DNA of 64,000 nucleotides from Rhizopus sp. PT2906 (taxonomy: Eukaryota > Mucoromycota > Mucoromycetes > Mucorales > Rhizopodaceae). Of this stretch, positions 21,489-32,573 are shown in pieces. The notes beneath the pieces are model-generated. The model searched no databases. It was given only the letters and a program-made list of their open reading frames with translations, and was not told where the DNA came from. The position numbers and the translations under genes are program-made. Positions within the stretch are counted from its first letter, which is position 1. Each line of letters begins with the position of its first letter. Where the stretch lies: NCBI GenBank assembly GCA_025529335.1, contig JAMYHX010000039.1:1-64000 (forward strand). The letters run 5' to 3'.

Positions 21489-22452
21489 ATGTCAAACTAC
21501 GATACAGTTGTCCTTGACATTGAAGGAACGATTACACCCATTACCTTTGTTCATGAAACCTTGGTAAGTCATTATTATTGATACATGTGATTACTGACTA
21601 TTATCAATAGTTTCCCTATGTTACAAGTGGTTTGAAGGCATTCCTTGATCGCGTTTGGGATTCACCAGAATTAAAGGATCAAATTGAATTACTTCGAAAA
21701 CAGGTAAAATTGTGTACACACTTTTTGTTGTAAGTCATTAAACACACGCTGTAGGCAAAACAAGACGTTGATAATAAACTTTCTGAAGCAAAGTTGATTC
21801 CTACTGAAGCAGAAGCGTAAAACCAACACTCAGAAATAACAAAAAAAAAAAAAAAGTTAACCACCATATTTATTATATTTAGTTCACCTGAGGAAATCAA
21901 ATCAAGTGTTATCGAGAATATTAACTGGCAAATGAAGGCAGATCGCAAGATTGGTGCTTTAAAATCCTTCCAAGGTTACATGTGGAAAGAAGGATATGAG
22001 TCTGGAGAGCTTCGTGGTGTGTAAGTAAATTATTGTGTTAAAATAACCCAAATAACCCCCCCTTTTTTTGTAGGATATACGATGATGTATTACCAAGATT
22101 AGATCAATGGATTGCTGAGGGCAAAAAGATTTACATTTATTCATCCGGAAGTGTCCCTGCTCAAAAGCTTCTTGTCGGATTCTCGACCAAGGGAGACTTG
22201 TCAAAATACTTTTCTGGATACTTTGATACAAAGATTGGCTTAAAGATTGAACCTGAATCTTATAAAAAGATTGCTCAGGAAATCAACAAGGAATGCTCAT
22301 CCATTTTATTTGTTTCTGACAATATCAAAGAGATTGTTGCCGCTAATGAAGTTGGTTATCAAGTCGTGATCTCAGATCGTCCAGGCAATGCTCCACTTGG
22401 AGATGAAAGTAAAGCATTCAAGATTATCACTTCATTTGATCAAATAAACTAG
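21489..22452 (+). CDS. UTR4: enolase-phosphatase E1 (methionine salvage)
   Basis: Five exons (21489..21563, 21611..21703, 21755..21816, 21883..22020, 22074..22452), 248 aa. HAD-superfamily enzyme of the MtnC/ENOPH1 type: VVLDIEGTITPITFVHETLF holds the nucleophile Asp10 and the family-specific Glu12. Later come FQGYMWKEGYESGELRG, KIYIYSSGSVPAQKLL and LFVSDNIKEI with the Mg-binding Asp. It carries out the enolase and phosphatase steps that turn 2,3-diketo-5-methylthiopentyl-1-phosphate into the acireductone, in the cytosol. Its stop lies 16 bp from the stop of convergent ARP4. The yeast orthologue is called UTR4, human ENOPH1. Confidence 0.96.
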
Positions 22453-22468
22453 AAGAAAAAATAGGCAT

Positions 22469-23956
22469 TTATTGACATTTTGTTTCTATAATTGAAGATC
22501 CAATTTCCTCGTATTCTTTCTTTGATATCCACATTTGATGAAAAGTGTTCAAGGAAGCTAAAATAGAGCCGCCTAACCAACTACTGCATTTACGTTCAAT
22601 CTGACTTCCTGCGCCATGAACCTTTACCTTTGCCTACAAAGCAGTGTTATTACTGTTTCAATATGTAAAGACTACACTTACGCCTGGTATCATCATGGGC
22701 AACTCATTACTCAGTCTTTCAATGAACCCAGAAAAGAGTGTGTTTCCACCTGTGACGATGACATTATTAAACAATAGAGGACGTAAATCCATATCACAAG
22801 CTGTGATACTGTTATAAACAAGCTTAGAGACACCAACAGTATGTCGAAGTTGGTTCATGGATAATCCTAATGAAGGAATCTTTTCGTTTTCTCTTCCTTG
22901 TTCAACTGGAGGCTATTACATGTCATTTAGCTCCACGTATACCGTTTTCTCTTTGATACTTACTACACGAATATGGTGTGGGTTAAACATGATCTCTGGT
23001 ACTCTATATCTTTCTACACCAAATGTCGTGTTATAACCATCAGGAAATTCAAAGGGTCTTTGAGGTCGTTGTGCCATCAATCGCTCGTCAAAAGGAATTT
23101 CTGATACTTGAGATACGGATTCTTTGTATTCATGAATAATTTTGGAGATATGATAATCTTCAAAGCTCTTTGTTGTGTTTGGTCTTTCTCGTAATTCAAC
23201 CTGAGGTCGTTCACCAGCTCCAACTGGCTTCTTTCTCGCAATTTTATAAAGTGGGGTTATATTCATTCTCAAGTCATTTTTCAGGTGCTCTTTAATCTGT
23301 TCTGATAGCAAGTCGCCGCCTATTGATTGATGCAAGATACCCTTCTTCAAGACATAGCCATCATAAACAGGCACTGCACTCGTGATACTTCCTCCTGAAT
23401 CTAAAACTAAAGCAGTAGCTCTGCCTACTGAATACCTGTTTTCTCTTTTGGTTAGCTTTTAAAAATATATACATCTACACACACACTTACGCTGTCATTA
23501 CAGGACTCTTTGCTACATAAAAAGCAGGCATATCAAACTTTTCAAAAGCCAACTCCATCAATTTTTCACGGTTCTCTGTTGTATTCCAGGCTGGTTCAGT
23601 ACATAAAAAGGGATGCTCTGAAGGATTGATATGAAGATAGTCTTGGAAAGCAGTTTTCCAAATCTGTTCAACGGCGTCCCAATCACGAATCATACCATCC
23701 TCCATTGGATTCTTAATCTCAACGTTAGGTCTCCATGTGTTGAGTTGAGCGTCACCGACATGATAATTGTTATTTTGATCAACACCATAACAAGTTGGAA
23801 TTATAGTTTTAGGTACTTCTTCACCTGCAAAACCTACGCGTGTGGAAGTTGATCCCATATCCAACACGACAGCATTTACTTCGTCTATAAGGGGGACAAA
23901 ATATTTGAGATTTTGTCTGATTTTAACATTTCTTTACCTCCACCATAAGTCACCAT
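22469..23956 (-). CDS. ARP4: actin-related protein 4 (chromatin remodelling)
   Basis: Five exons (23956..23938, 23884..23491, 23435..22967, 22912..22682, 22633..22469), 425 aa, close to human ACTL6A at 429. Actin fold: MVTYGGDEVNAVVLDMGSTS, TRVGFAGEEVPKTIIPT, SVGRATALVLDSGGSITSAV, FNNVIVTGGNTLFSGFIERL and IERKCSSWLGGSILASL. The N-terminal YGGDE and the sequence VPVYDGYVLKKGI favour Arp4/BAF53 over actin. The family serves in NuA4, SWR1 and INO80 in the nucleus. Exon 1 is a 19-nt microexon. The exon 3 donor is GTAGTA, weaker than usual. Confidence 0.93.
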
Positions 23957-24819
23957 TATTTTAATAAAGGAAAACGGTGAATCACTCTCCGCGTGCGCGT
24001 ATATGTGCGCTCTGTGATTTTTTTTTTTTTTAGTCCTTGTCTGATTGGCCAAAAACTAGGCAAACAAAGATAGAAAAAAAAAACAATCATCCTTTAAAAA
24101 AGATCTACTTCTTTTATTCATCTTTGCTTTCTTTAAAATTACTGTCACGCCAAGAGACGAACAATAGAGTAAACTGACATCCGTCTCCGCTTTATCTTTC
24201 TGCCCTTGTCTTCCTGTCTCTTTTTCATTCGTTGTATTACAACACTTATACAACTGGAATTTATCCAGTTACTTTATGGCTTTCTTCCGATTTTTACTTT
24301 ATTTTGATCAAGAAGAGATGAATACTTCTTCCGGTTCTGCCCGGTCAAATTATATCGTGTTGAAAAGATTTTTACAAGCCTAGCTTTCATGTAGGGTGGT
24401 ATTCACATATGCGCGATGGGTGATACAAGTACTTTTGCATCTGTCAAAAAAGGATCACAAGGGGTTCCTTTTCTTATTATTAAAAGTCATATTCAACAAA
24501 CTTTGAGATCTTTTTCAGAATATCTTTTTGTTTCATCATTCGTTTCCAATAAGAGAGAGAGAGAGAGAGAAAAAGGCTTAATGACAGTGTAAAACTATTC
24601 AAGGTCAGCATAAATATTTATTTCGATCAAATCCAGTAAACAAAAAGAGAAAGAGAGAGGGGGAAAAAAGGTCTAGAGTGCAGTAATGCAATTCATCATG
24701 TGACCATTCAGTTGACTGTCATGATTGTCATACAGTACATTGCTCTTTTTTTTTTTCTTTATTTCTTCTTTCTCTTTACCCTTTTTATTTTTTCATGACG
24801 AAAGAGAGAGAAATAAAAG
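23957..24819. other. divergent intergenic region ARP4 / FNIP
   Basis: No gene recognised. Holds the two promoters. Contains (GA)n runs near 24,556-24,570 and 24,648-24,662 and several T tracts. Confidence 0.5.
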
Positions 24820-27623
24820 ATGCTTCATCGATTATTTAAAAACAAGAATATAAGCGATAGTCAAGATAATCATACAAGGCAATTACTTGAACCACAGCCG
24901 TACGTCACGTAAATATAAAGAGGAGAGATAGATTAATATTATGATATAGATGGCAACCTCAGACTATACAACAAGATCATGTTAGGATCATATTTTGTCA
25001 AGATGCAGGAGAATCAAACAAGACAATATTGTTTGACTCAGACTATAATCATACAACCTCCAATACAAACACAGCATCAATGGCACATTCATGGAATGAT
25101 GAACGAATAATAAAGCCGACGAGTCTAGAATCAAGTCATACGAGTTCATCATTCCATTCGAGAAATCATGCTTATATGAGAACAATGCCTTCTCTATCTG
25201 ATCATAGACATGTAAATAAGTTGATATAGGCGATATAATAAACTAACTAATAAATATAGAACAGTCGAAAGTTGGATCTAATTGGAGAAATGATCTTTGG
25301 TACTGCACCACTTGCATATAAAGGAATGAATACCAAGATACACTATTATAAAAGAGACAAGCATCCTCAGATTATAATATCAAAACTATTTACATTAAAC
25401 AATAACAATCAAAGACGCACCTCATTTTCATCCATAAACAGTGACTTTTCATCCATTTATTTTGAAGACAACATATCAGAAAGTGATGAAGATGGTCATC
25501 TATATTATCCGCCTATACTTGGACTACAAATAAAAAGAAATCGTCGCTTTAGTCAAACCAATATGGAAACCATGTTTAGTCCGACTCCACTGCCACATAC
25601 GCCTACAAAATCTGTGATAACAAACTGTAGAATGAAATATGCCGTTGCCTTCATCATCACTCTATATGATAAAAATGAAACACTCTATGACTTTATTTTC
25701 TCTCATTTCGCTTTAATAGAAAACAGACTACATCAACTACAAGCAGTCGCATTCAAGCAGCTCTATCACTACTTTAAACATCCTCATATTTCTCATTCTT
25801 TACTGCAAAAGAAAAAACTCTCATCATCATCATCTTCATCATCCAACCCTTATTATTTATATTCTGACACCTTTCAGCATGATTCTATCTTAATAGACGC
25901 CGTAAATCAATTTAAAAAGTCATTTTTTGATCTATACACGACACCAAGGATACAGGTAAATTATAAATATGCATTTATAACAATCTCTCGAATACATTTT
26001 ATTCATAGGAACCTTTATGGTTAAACATGTCGACTTTTCCTCACCGTAAATCAAATTATCAAGCAAGTTTATTAAAAGAACTTGTGGATCTCATACATCA
26101 ATTCGATAATAAAACGCATCATTACTTTATATCAACACTCTTAACCGCCGTACTCATGCATCACCTTTCCTGGGTTTATACAGTCGCACCACCCAATACA
26201 AATATTGTAAGTAGTAGTAGTAGTTGTATTTACAATACATGATCAATTTATTCTGTATATAGCATCTTCATCACGGTAATTATGATCCACTGTGGGCACA
26301 ACTAAGGTAGATTTTGAACCACACAGTTTTTTCATTAGAAAAAGGAACTCATGTTTTTACATTCAGCGACTTGTACGGATTTATTGGCACTCCATCAAGA
26401 ATTACAAGAACATTAGTCATTGGATTACGGCCGAGCCTTGTACGAAGGATACTGTACATCCTTACTTATTTCATTCGATGCAATGAAGTCTATGAAAATA
26501 CAGAGAGTAGGATAAAAACTATGGCTGATGACTCAATATTTAATCAAGAAGTAAAAGAAGATAGTGATGATGCTCAATTTGAAGACAAGATCGTTCAACA
26601 CTTGACAGGAGATGTAGAATCTATCGCGATACCAAATTCACAAAATCAAAAACGAGACATTGTCTATTCTTCATTAGAATCAAATAGATGTAATAACAAC
26701 ACAATAGAAGAAGAATGGTCTTCGGATACATGTTTGTTGTCACCACTATCAACACCATCTTCCTCTATTGACGTGCCAATGGTGTCTACATCAGGATACT
26801 ATCCTGTCACAATGCCCAAGTATGAAGGGGGAATGATTATATATTATCGTTAAACCTTTTTTTTTTTCTTTTGTTAGATCCATCGTTGTCCACATGGAAC
26901 CAGACATCACCCAAGAGAATATGGTAAACATTAAGGCAGATAGACTGTATGCGAAATCCTACGGTCGATCACTTATGGCGTCTTATTGTGATACTTATAA
27001 GTCTGACTTCGTCTTGATGGGCCTACCCACTTTACCTGCCACTTCAATGATTGATGCTGATTTACATGGCGCATTAGAGCAATTTACATTGACAGACTCA
27101 GTCTCTGAAGCGTCTTGTTTGGTCATTGATACAAATCAGTTGTAAGTAATATCTTGTGAATAAGGGAACACAAGGATTAAAATACCTATATAGCAAATGC
27201 CGTGTGTTAAATCATAGGCTATCAAGCTCAAGCAACAGCACTTGGCAACAAATCGTTTCATCTAACCTAGTTCATACCATGTTAAGCGAGATCACAGCAG
27301 CATTTATCGAACAAGGGATAGAAGCAGCTGATAGTCTGTTTAATATGATGGAGGATAGGCTGCAGTTGATATATTTGTATAGTACCATGCTTCAAGGCTT
27401 TATACAAGAAGACAATAGAATTATAGATGATGTAGACAAGCTAGCCTCCAACTTGGGGTAAAATCAGATTTGATGTCAATAGATGCACTTACCGTCTTCC
27501 TTCTCTTTTAGACTTGATCAAAACGATATACCTCTTTTACTTAATGTCTGTGGTACTTTTGATAATAAGATATGGGAATTGCAAAGAACATCTGCTAATG
27601 CTACCACTGGTGCTGTTGCTTAA
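24820..27623 (+). CDS. folliculin-interacting protein (FNIP family)
   Basis: Nine exons (24820..24899, 24950..25211, 25272..25955, 26009..26206, 26263..26306, 26367..26819, 26878..27141, 27194..27457, 27512..27623), 786 aa, all joins in frame. FNIP N-domain: HVRIIFCQDAGESNKTILFD and LIGEMIFGTAPLAYKGMNTK. Middle domain: KYAVAFIITLYDKNETLYDF, IFSHFALIENRL and YFISTLLTAVLMHHLSWVYT, then WAQLSDLYGFIGTPSRITRT and YILTYFIRCNE. C-domain: YGRSLMASYCDTYKSDFVLM, NMMEDRLQLIYLYSTML and DIPLLLNVCGTF. Human FNIP1/2 bind folliculin and act in Rag/TORC1 and AMPK signalling at lysosomes. Yeast Lst4 is a shortened relative; this one has the complete animal-like layout but a much shorter linker (786 vs ~1170 aa). 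The exon 1 donor could also be the GT at 24,909 (same phase). Confidence 0.9.
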
Positions 27624-27859
27624 TAAATTATATATAATATGCACTGCTTATTCCCTCCCTTTATCTTTGCATATATCTTTGATAAAAGGACCAGCCATTC
27701 ACAACTTCCTTAGTGATTCTCAGTGTGGAGATAGAACACAATGTTGAGCAAATATTACTTTATCACCGTATCAAACACGAATTGCCCTCCTCTCTCTCTT
27801 TTTTTTTTTTTTTTTTTACAGGTAAATCAATTTTGTTTATTATCTACAGCAAGATACAA
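27624..27859. other. convergent 3' region FNIP / acyl-CoA oxidase
   Basis: No gene seen. Contains a 19-nt T run near 27,800 just before the POX1 stop. Confidence 0.5.
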
Positions 27860-30216
27860 CTAAAGTTTAGCAACACCATCTTGGTCAACCTTCCAGTTCT
27901 TTTTGCCCTTGTGTATCAAAGGTCGAATAAATTCTTCATACCCATCGGCTACCATAGTTTGATTCAGTGGCTCTTGTTCTGCCATTGCCGTCATTTTTTC
28001 ATAAACATGACCATCTTTCTCGCCAAGAGCAGAGTTGAGTAAATAGTCAGGGAATCCAAAAGCGTCGACCAATGCGACTGCGTTAGGACGAATTAGCTTA
28101 AGTACTTGCACAAGACGCTGTTTAACCATCAATGATTGTTCGGGGGAGAGGTACCCCGAGCTTAAGAAATCAGCTGCCTCTTGCTCGATGGTCGAAAGAC
28201 AAAAGAGAATGGCAACCTGTTGAAGAACACGAGCTGTGTTTGCACTGGTTTGCAAAGATGCACCAAACACAGCCTGAATAAAATTCGTGGCTAGAAGCAG
28301 CTGACAGTGAGCACGCGAGACTCTATAGATTTCAACGAGCATGTCATTCCAGCTGGCTCCTTCGACATCCAAAGCGTAAACAGCTTTATCCACCAGGAAA
28401 GCTGCACGGAACTTGAAGGCCGAAAGCAAGGCTTCAGGATTATCAAGCTCTTCAAGATGACTAAACGGACAGCGAGCGGTGGTGTTTGATAAATATTCTG
28501 ATATGTATCCTGATGAAAACGACTCCTTGTCGCCTATACGTCCCGCGCGTAGTTGTCTCATCGTCTTGAAGAGGTATCGTGCAGTCTGTTGAGTCAGCAA
28601 ATAATTGTCTCCTTCCCACTAAATGTATGTCAATTTTCTCTAATCCATACCAGGTCTATTGAAAACTTACAGTGGCTTTTGGTAGATAATCCTGGTAAAA
28701 CTGACCGAGGCCAGAGAAGAGTGAATAACCATGTCCTCCACAAGCTCGTCTACACTCTTCAATGGCAGCAACAGCCAGTGTCGTAGTCAAGCTTTTTAGT
28801 CCAGACGAGGATGCATGGAGATCTGCTAAATAAGAAAAGTCTCCCTGAGCCATTCTTTCTTGATTCTCATTATACATGCGATGCATTTGCTGTCCCGTAA
28901 AATGACATGCATAAGCTTGAGCGATGATCGGGAATAAACGGTACTGTTGCATGGTATAATCAAGGACTGGCGTTTCCACTGTCACAGACTCACCTTTGCT
29001 GTTTGTCACCTTTTTCGGATTAGCTGCATCAGATCCTTGAATACGGATTGCAGAATAACGAACGGCGACAGTAGCTGCTCTAGCAAGAACAAAGCGAGAC
29101 TCTAAGAGCAAAAAAAAAAGGAATAAGATAAAAATAAAAGACGATTTTGAATTCTTTACCCAAGACGATATTTGCACGAACAAAGACCATTGTACCATAA
29201 GCCAATTTTGAATTTGGTGGATTGATATACTCTCCTGTTTTTTTATCAATACGTGAGTAGCGTGCAAGCATTGAAATATGAGGCACATGCACGTTATCAA
29301 ATAGAATGAACCCATTGTCAACGGTATTGAAGCCAAATTTTGGACCAATGTCGCCCACAGTGATGCCCTTTAACGGTTCGTGGTTTTCCAAGTTGCGGAT
29401 TTGAACCACGAATGGATGAGGCCCATAGTCTTTGCCGTTGCTGATCAATCGAGCCATGACCACAGCATAATTGGCGGCAACACCAAGGCCACCAATCCAC
29501 CACTTGGACGCGGTCAAGGTAGGAGAATTGAGCACGAATGTCTCAGTTTCGGGATGATATGTTGCTGTTGTTTCTAATCCTCGTACATTGGAACCATGAC
29601 CAAGCTATAAAATCATAATGTTAACAAGGGATAAAAAGAGCAAGTGGGAGAGCCTACCTCTGTCTGAGCATAACACCCTATAATTTCATACTTTAAGGCT
29701 GGTTCCAGGAACAGCTTCTTTTGTTCCTCAGTGCCCTGATTGGCAATAGTGGGCATAAACATACTACGATGAAGTCGAAACTAATAAAAAATCATAAGCA
29801 TGTGCCTTGATCTGTCATATTCGATCTTACTGCAGTTGATTCGTCAAAAAGGAAGTCAGCAATTCCATACTCTTCATCTGTCCAGTTATGGATTCTATAA
29901 ACAAGGTGTTTATGATTTCTCCCTTTCTTTATCCAAATGACACATACCTTTGCAATTCAACGAACCGCTTTGCAGCTGCTAATGATTTTTTAAAACGCAC
30001 ATCTCGACCATTATAATAACGATGAGACTTGTCTCCCAATACAGGATCATTCTGAAGGATGTCTAAGATACGGTTCCTTTTTGTGATATAATCCTTTCCG
30101 AAAATGAATTCCATCAAATCCTCAGTATTAAACGTAGTATGCTGACGTTCTTTCTCTAAAAGACTTGCTCCCTGTGGTTCAATAGGTTTCAAATGCTTTG
30201 GAAATTTAATGGGCAT
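27860..30216 (-). CDS. POX1: peroxisomal acyl-CoA oxidase
   Basis: Six exons (30216..29948, 29894..29831, 29780..29658, 29604..29160, 29101..28671, 28618..27860), 696 aa, normal length. Seen in order: an ACOX N-terminal helical domain, YAQTELGHGSNVRGLETTAT, TLTASKWWIGGLGVAANYAV with flavin and substrate contacts, FILFDNVHVPHISMLARYS, and RRACGGHGYSLFSGLGQFYQ around the active-site region. The C-terminal tripeptide AKL is a PTS1 peroxisome signal. It catalyses the first step of peroxisomal beta-oxidation, transferring electrons to O2 to give H2O2 and the 2-enoyl-CoA. TATATATAAAAG about 45 bp upstream is a likely TATA box. Chain-length preference cannot be read from sequence. Confidence 0.96.
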
Positions 30217-30258
30217 TTTTGTTTATGTAAGATAAAAAGAAAGATTGTATATCTGAGC

Positions 30259-30270
30259 TTTTATATATAG
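30259..30270 (-). promoter_or_regulatory. TATA box of acyl-CoA oxidase gene
   Basis: TATATATAAAAG on the coding strand, about 43-54 bp before the ATG at 30,216. Confidence 0.6.
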
Positions 30271-30605
30271 CAAATCCAAGATTTCCCCACAATTTTAAAG
30301 TATTACAAAATTAGTTATCCACCGGATTCATGTTTACCCTCAATTACTTTATTTAGTTTGTGTACACTTTATGCAGAAACCATTCATAAACTGATGATAA
30401 TTTCAGACAAGAGAGATGAGTAAACGTGTAAAATAGATTAACGTCAGTTTCTTACAAAGATAGACTATGTGTTATAAAGTGTTGACCATATTTATTTTAT
30501 GTTCAAAAAGATGAAGCTTATTTTTATATTATTACATGTTGTCTTTGAAATAATAAAGATCATCAAGTGTAATGGTTGATTAATATCTTTTTATGTGCGA
30601 ATAAT

Positions 30606-31918
30606 TTAGTTTGTATATGTAACTGTCAACACATTTGGTTTTTCATAGTCATCTAAGTATTTCAATTTGGCACTCTGATAATAATGTTAGTTATATACTT
30701 ATAAACAATTCTTATTATTCTTACCAATGCTCTCTTCTTTCTAAGGAACATCTTGCTTCTAATTGGACAGTAAACAGCCTTTTCGCCATCAGGATCATTA
30801 TGCATAGTTATTAACAAGTGTTTAGTACTCGAACTACTGTCATTGCTGTACTCATAGTCACACACTGCGTGATAGGTTAAAGGCTATATAAATATATAAA
30901 AGTTAGAAAATGAATGCTTGATATATATATACAATCTTACATCTTCAGATAAACCAGCCAGAGGGTCTTCCTTTTGCTGAACCAGTCGTGCAGTGCTTGC
31001 TTCATCAGGTAAGAACCATACCAAGTAGGTGTCTGTTGGATCATGAGGATTGACCATGGGTCTGAGAATACCACGATCAGTGCCATCGGTAGCTGAGGGC
31101 CTTGGGCGATCTTTAGCTTCATTATCTGTAGCAGCAAGTGCTCTTCTCTTTGCCTTTCTAGCTTCATCCGCTGGCTCAATACTGAACTGACCAACTGTGT
31201 ATATATTTTCCCAACAGGCCATATCTGGTAAGAGTGGTGTAATCTTTTTGGCTCTTGCTTTGGTTTGGGGATGTCTCAAGTCTGAAGGCAGTGGTTTAAA
31301 TGTATTTTCGATGCCTGCGACCTGTTCTTTCATTGTATCATAGCTACGTTTCTTTGCAGCTGCACCAGACATCGCAAATTTGTTTTCAACACCTTCCTTC
31401 CTGCTAGGTGCTCCTCGTGTTTCGTGTGCAATATATTCAGAACGACGAAGCCAGGTAACATTAGGCTTTCTACTGGATGCTCCAGCGCCGTTTTGAGCAT
31501 CACGTGGTGGAGTCAATAATATTTTGTCTTCTTCTGCAACTTCATCAACTAATCGCAATACTATAAAAGCAATCTGTTGGCACATGTGTATACAGCTAGG
31601 TACTGTAACTACCTTCATCAGGATTTGTTTCCAATGCATCAATATAATCAACAAGTGCCTTATCAAATGGAATAGCAGCACTCTGATCCATCACTAAGGA
31701 ATATGGTGTTTGCTCTATTAAGCTGTTTGATTGATATGGAACGTGTCTCTCAATAAGAGAAGGTATTGTAAGCATTTTGGGTGCATAGGGCACTGGTGGC
31801 AATGTATTTCGATATCGTACACGACAAATATAATCTGTGCGAAATTTGCTATTAAACAGAGCTGTTAAAACATATACGCGTGAATGCGACAATAATGAGT
31901 TTACTTTTTGGATGCCAT
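30606..31918 (-). CDS. PAF1: Paf1, RNA polymerase II-associated factor 1
   Basis: Five exons (31918..31905, 31848..31613, 31560..30941, 30883..30725, 30674..30606), 365 aa. N-terminus MASKNKFRTDYICRVRYRNT followed by LPPVPYAPKML is the Paf1 signature. Further matches are ALVDYIDALETNPDEVLRLV, NVTWLRRSEYIAHE, an ACWENIYTVGQFSIEP region and TDTYLVWFLPDE. Paf1 is the scaffold of the PAF complex that travels with elongating Pol II and supports histone modification. Exon 1 is a 14-nt microexon; a longer frame starting at 31,925 is out of phase with the conserved part. The 390 bp to the acyl-CoA oxidase start (30217-30605) hold no other gene. Confidence 0.92.
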
Positions 31919-32042
31919 TTTTCAATTAAAAAGAAAGAAAGAAGAAAAAAAATAAAAAATAAAAAATAGCCCTTCAAAAGCAAAGATTTAACCTCAGTTC
32001 TCAGTCTTTCCCTCTCTCTCTCGTTAATTTACACGCTCAAGC

Positions 32043-32563
32043 ATGTCATCAAGTAAAGCAGATCCTCGTCGTCCCGATAATGTTGTTCCCTTTCACCTTC
32101 CTCCTCGAAACGATGAAGAAGAAGATTGGACTCAGATGATTGCTACTCTAGTTGGTATGTTTATATAAAACTAAAGCTTCAATATTCTAACATCTTTAAA
32201 GCAATGAGCGCCATTTTGACCAGAGTATGACTATAGAATAATAAGAATAACCAAACACAGTTATTAACTATAAATACATGTATAGAATCGTTACAAAATT
32301 ATTCCTTGGATTGCAGCTTACTTTGGCCTTACTGCTACTTTAAACACCAGAAAGACTCTAAAAGTAAAAGATTCTATAGCCAGTAGTGGTGCCATGTAAG
32401 AGAATAACAATAGAGAGACATGATTGGACATAGAGTAAACATTTCATTTAGGCTTGCTATCGTTTCTCTCTTCACTTTCTATATGAATTTATACTTTCTG
32501 CATAAGAAATCCTTAGAAGCTTTAGCTAATGGTGATATTGTGATTGTTGATGCAAATAAATAA
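32043..32563 (+). CDS. Asterix-like small membrane protein (PAT complex, WDR83OS family)
   Basis: Four small exons (32043..32154, 32202..32224, 32286..32395, 32452..32563), 118 aa. The N-terminus MSSSKADPRRPDNVVPFHLP matches the DPRRP...P pattern of Asterix. Two or three hydrophobic segments follow (MIATLVAMSAIL, YKIIPWIAAYFGLTATLN, AMLAIVSLFTFYMNLYF), with the N-T/S-R motif after the second. In animals Asterix with CCDC47 forms the PAT complex, which helps multi-pass proteins fold in the ER membrane. Exon 2 is only 23 nt. It ends 10 bp before the stop of convergent FANCE. It shares a 124-bp divergent promoter region with PAF1. Confidence 0.85.
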
Positions 32564-32573
32564 AGTGTATTTA

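Noticed and set aside
31596..31925. PAF1 start at the ATG at 31,925
   Set aside because: This start runs through an intron; the ATG at 31,918 with a 14-nt exon joins to FRTDYICRVRYRN in frame as in homologues.
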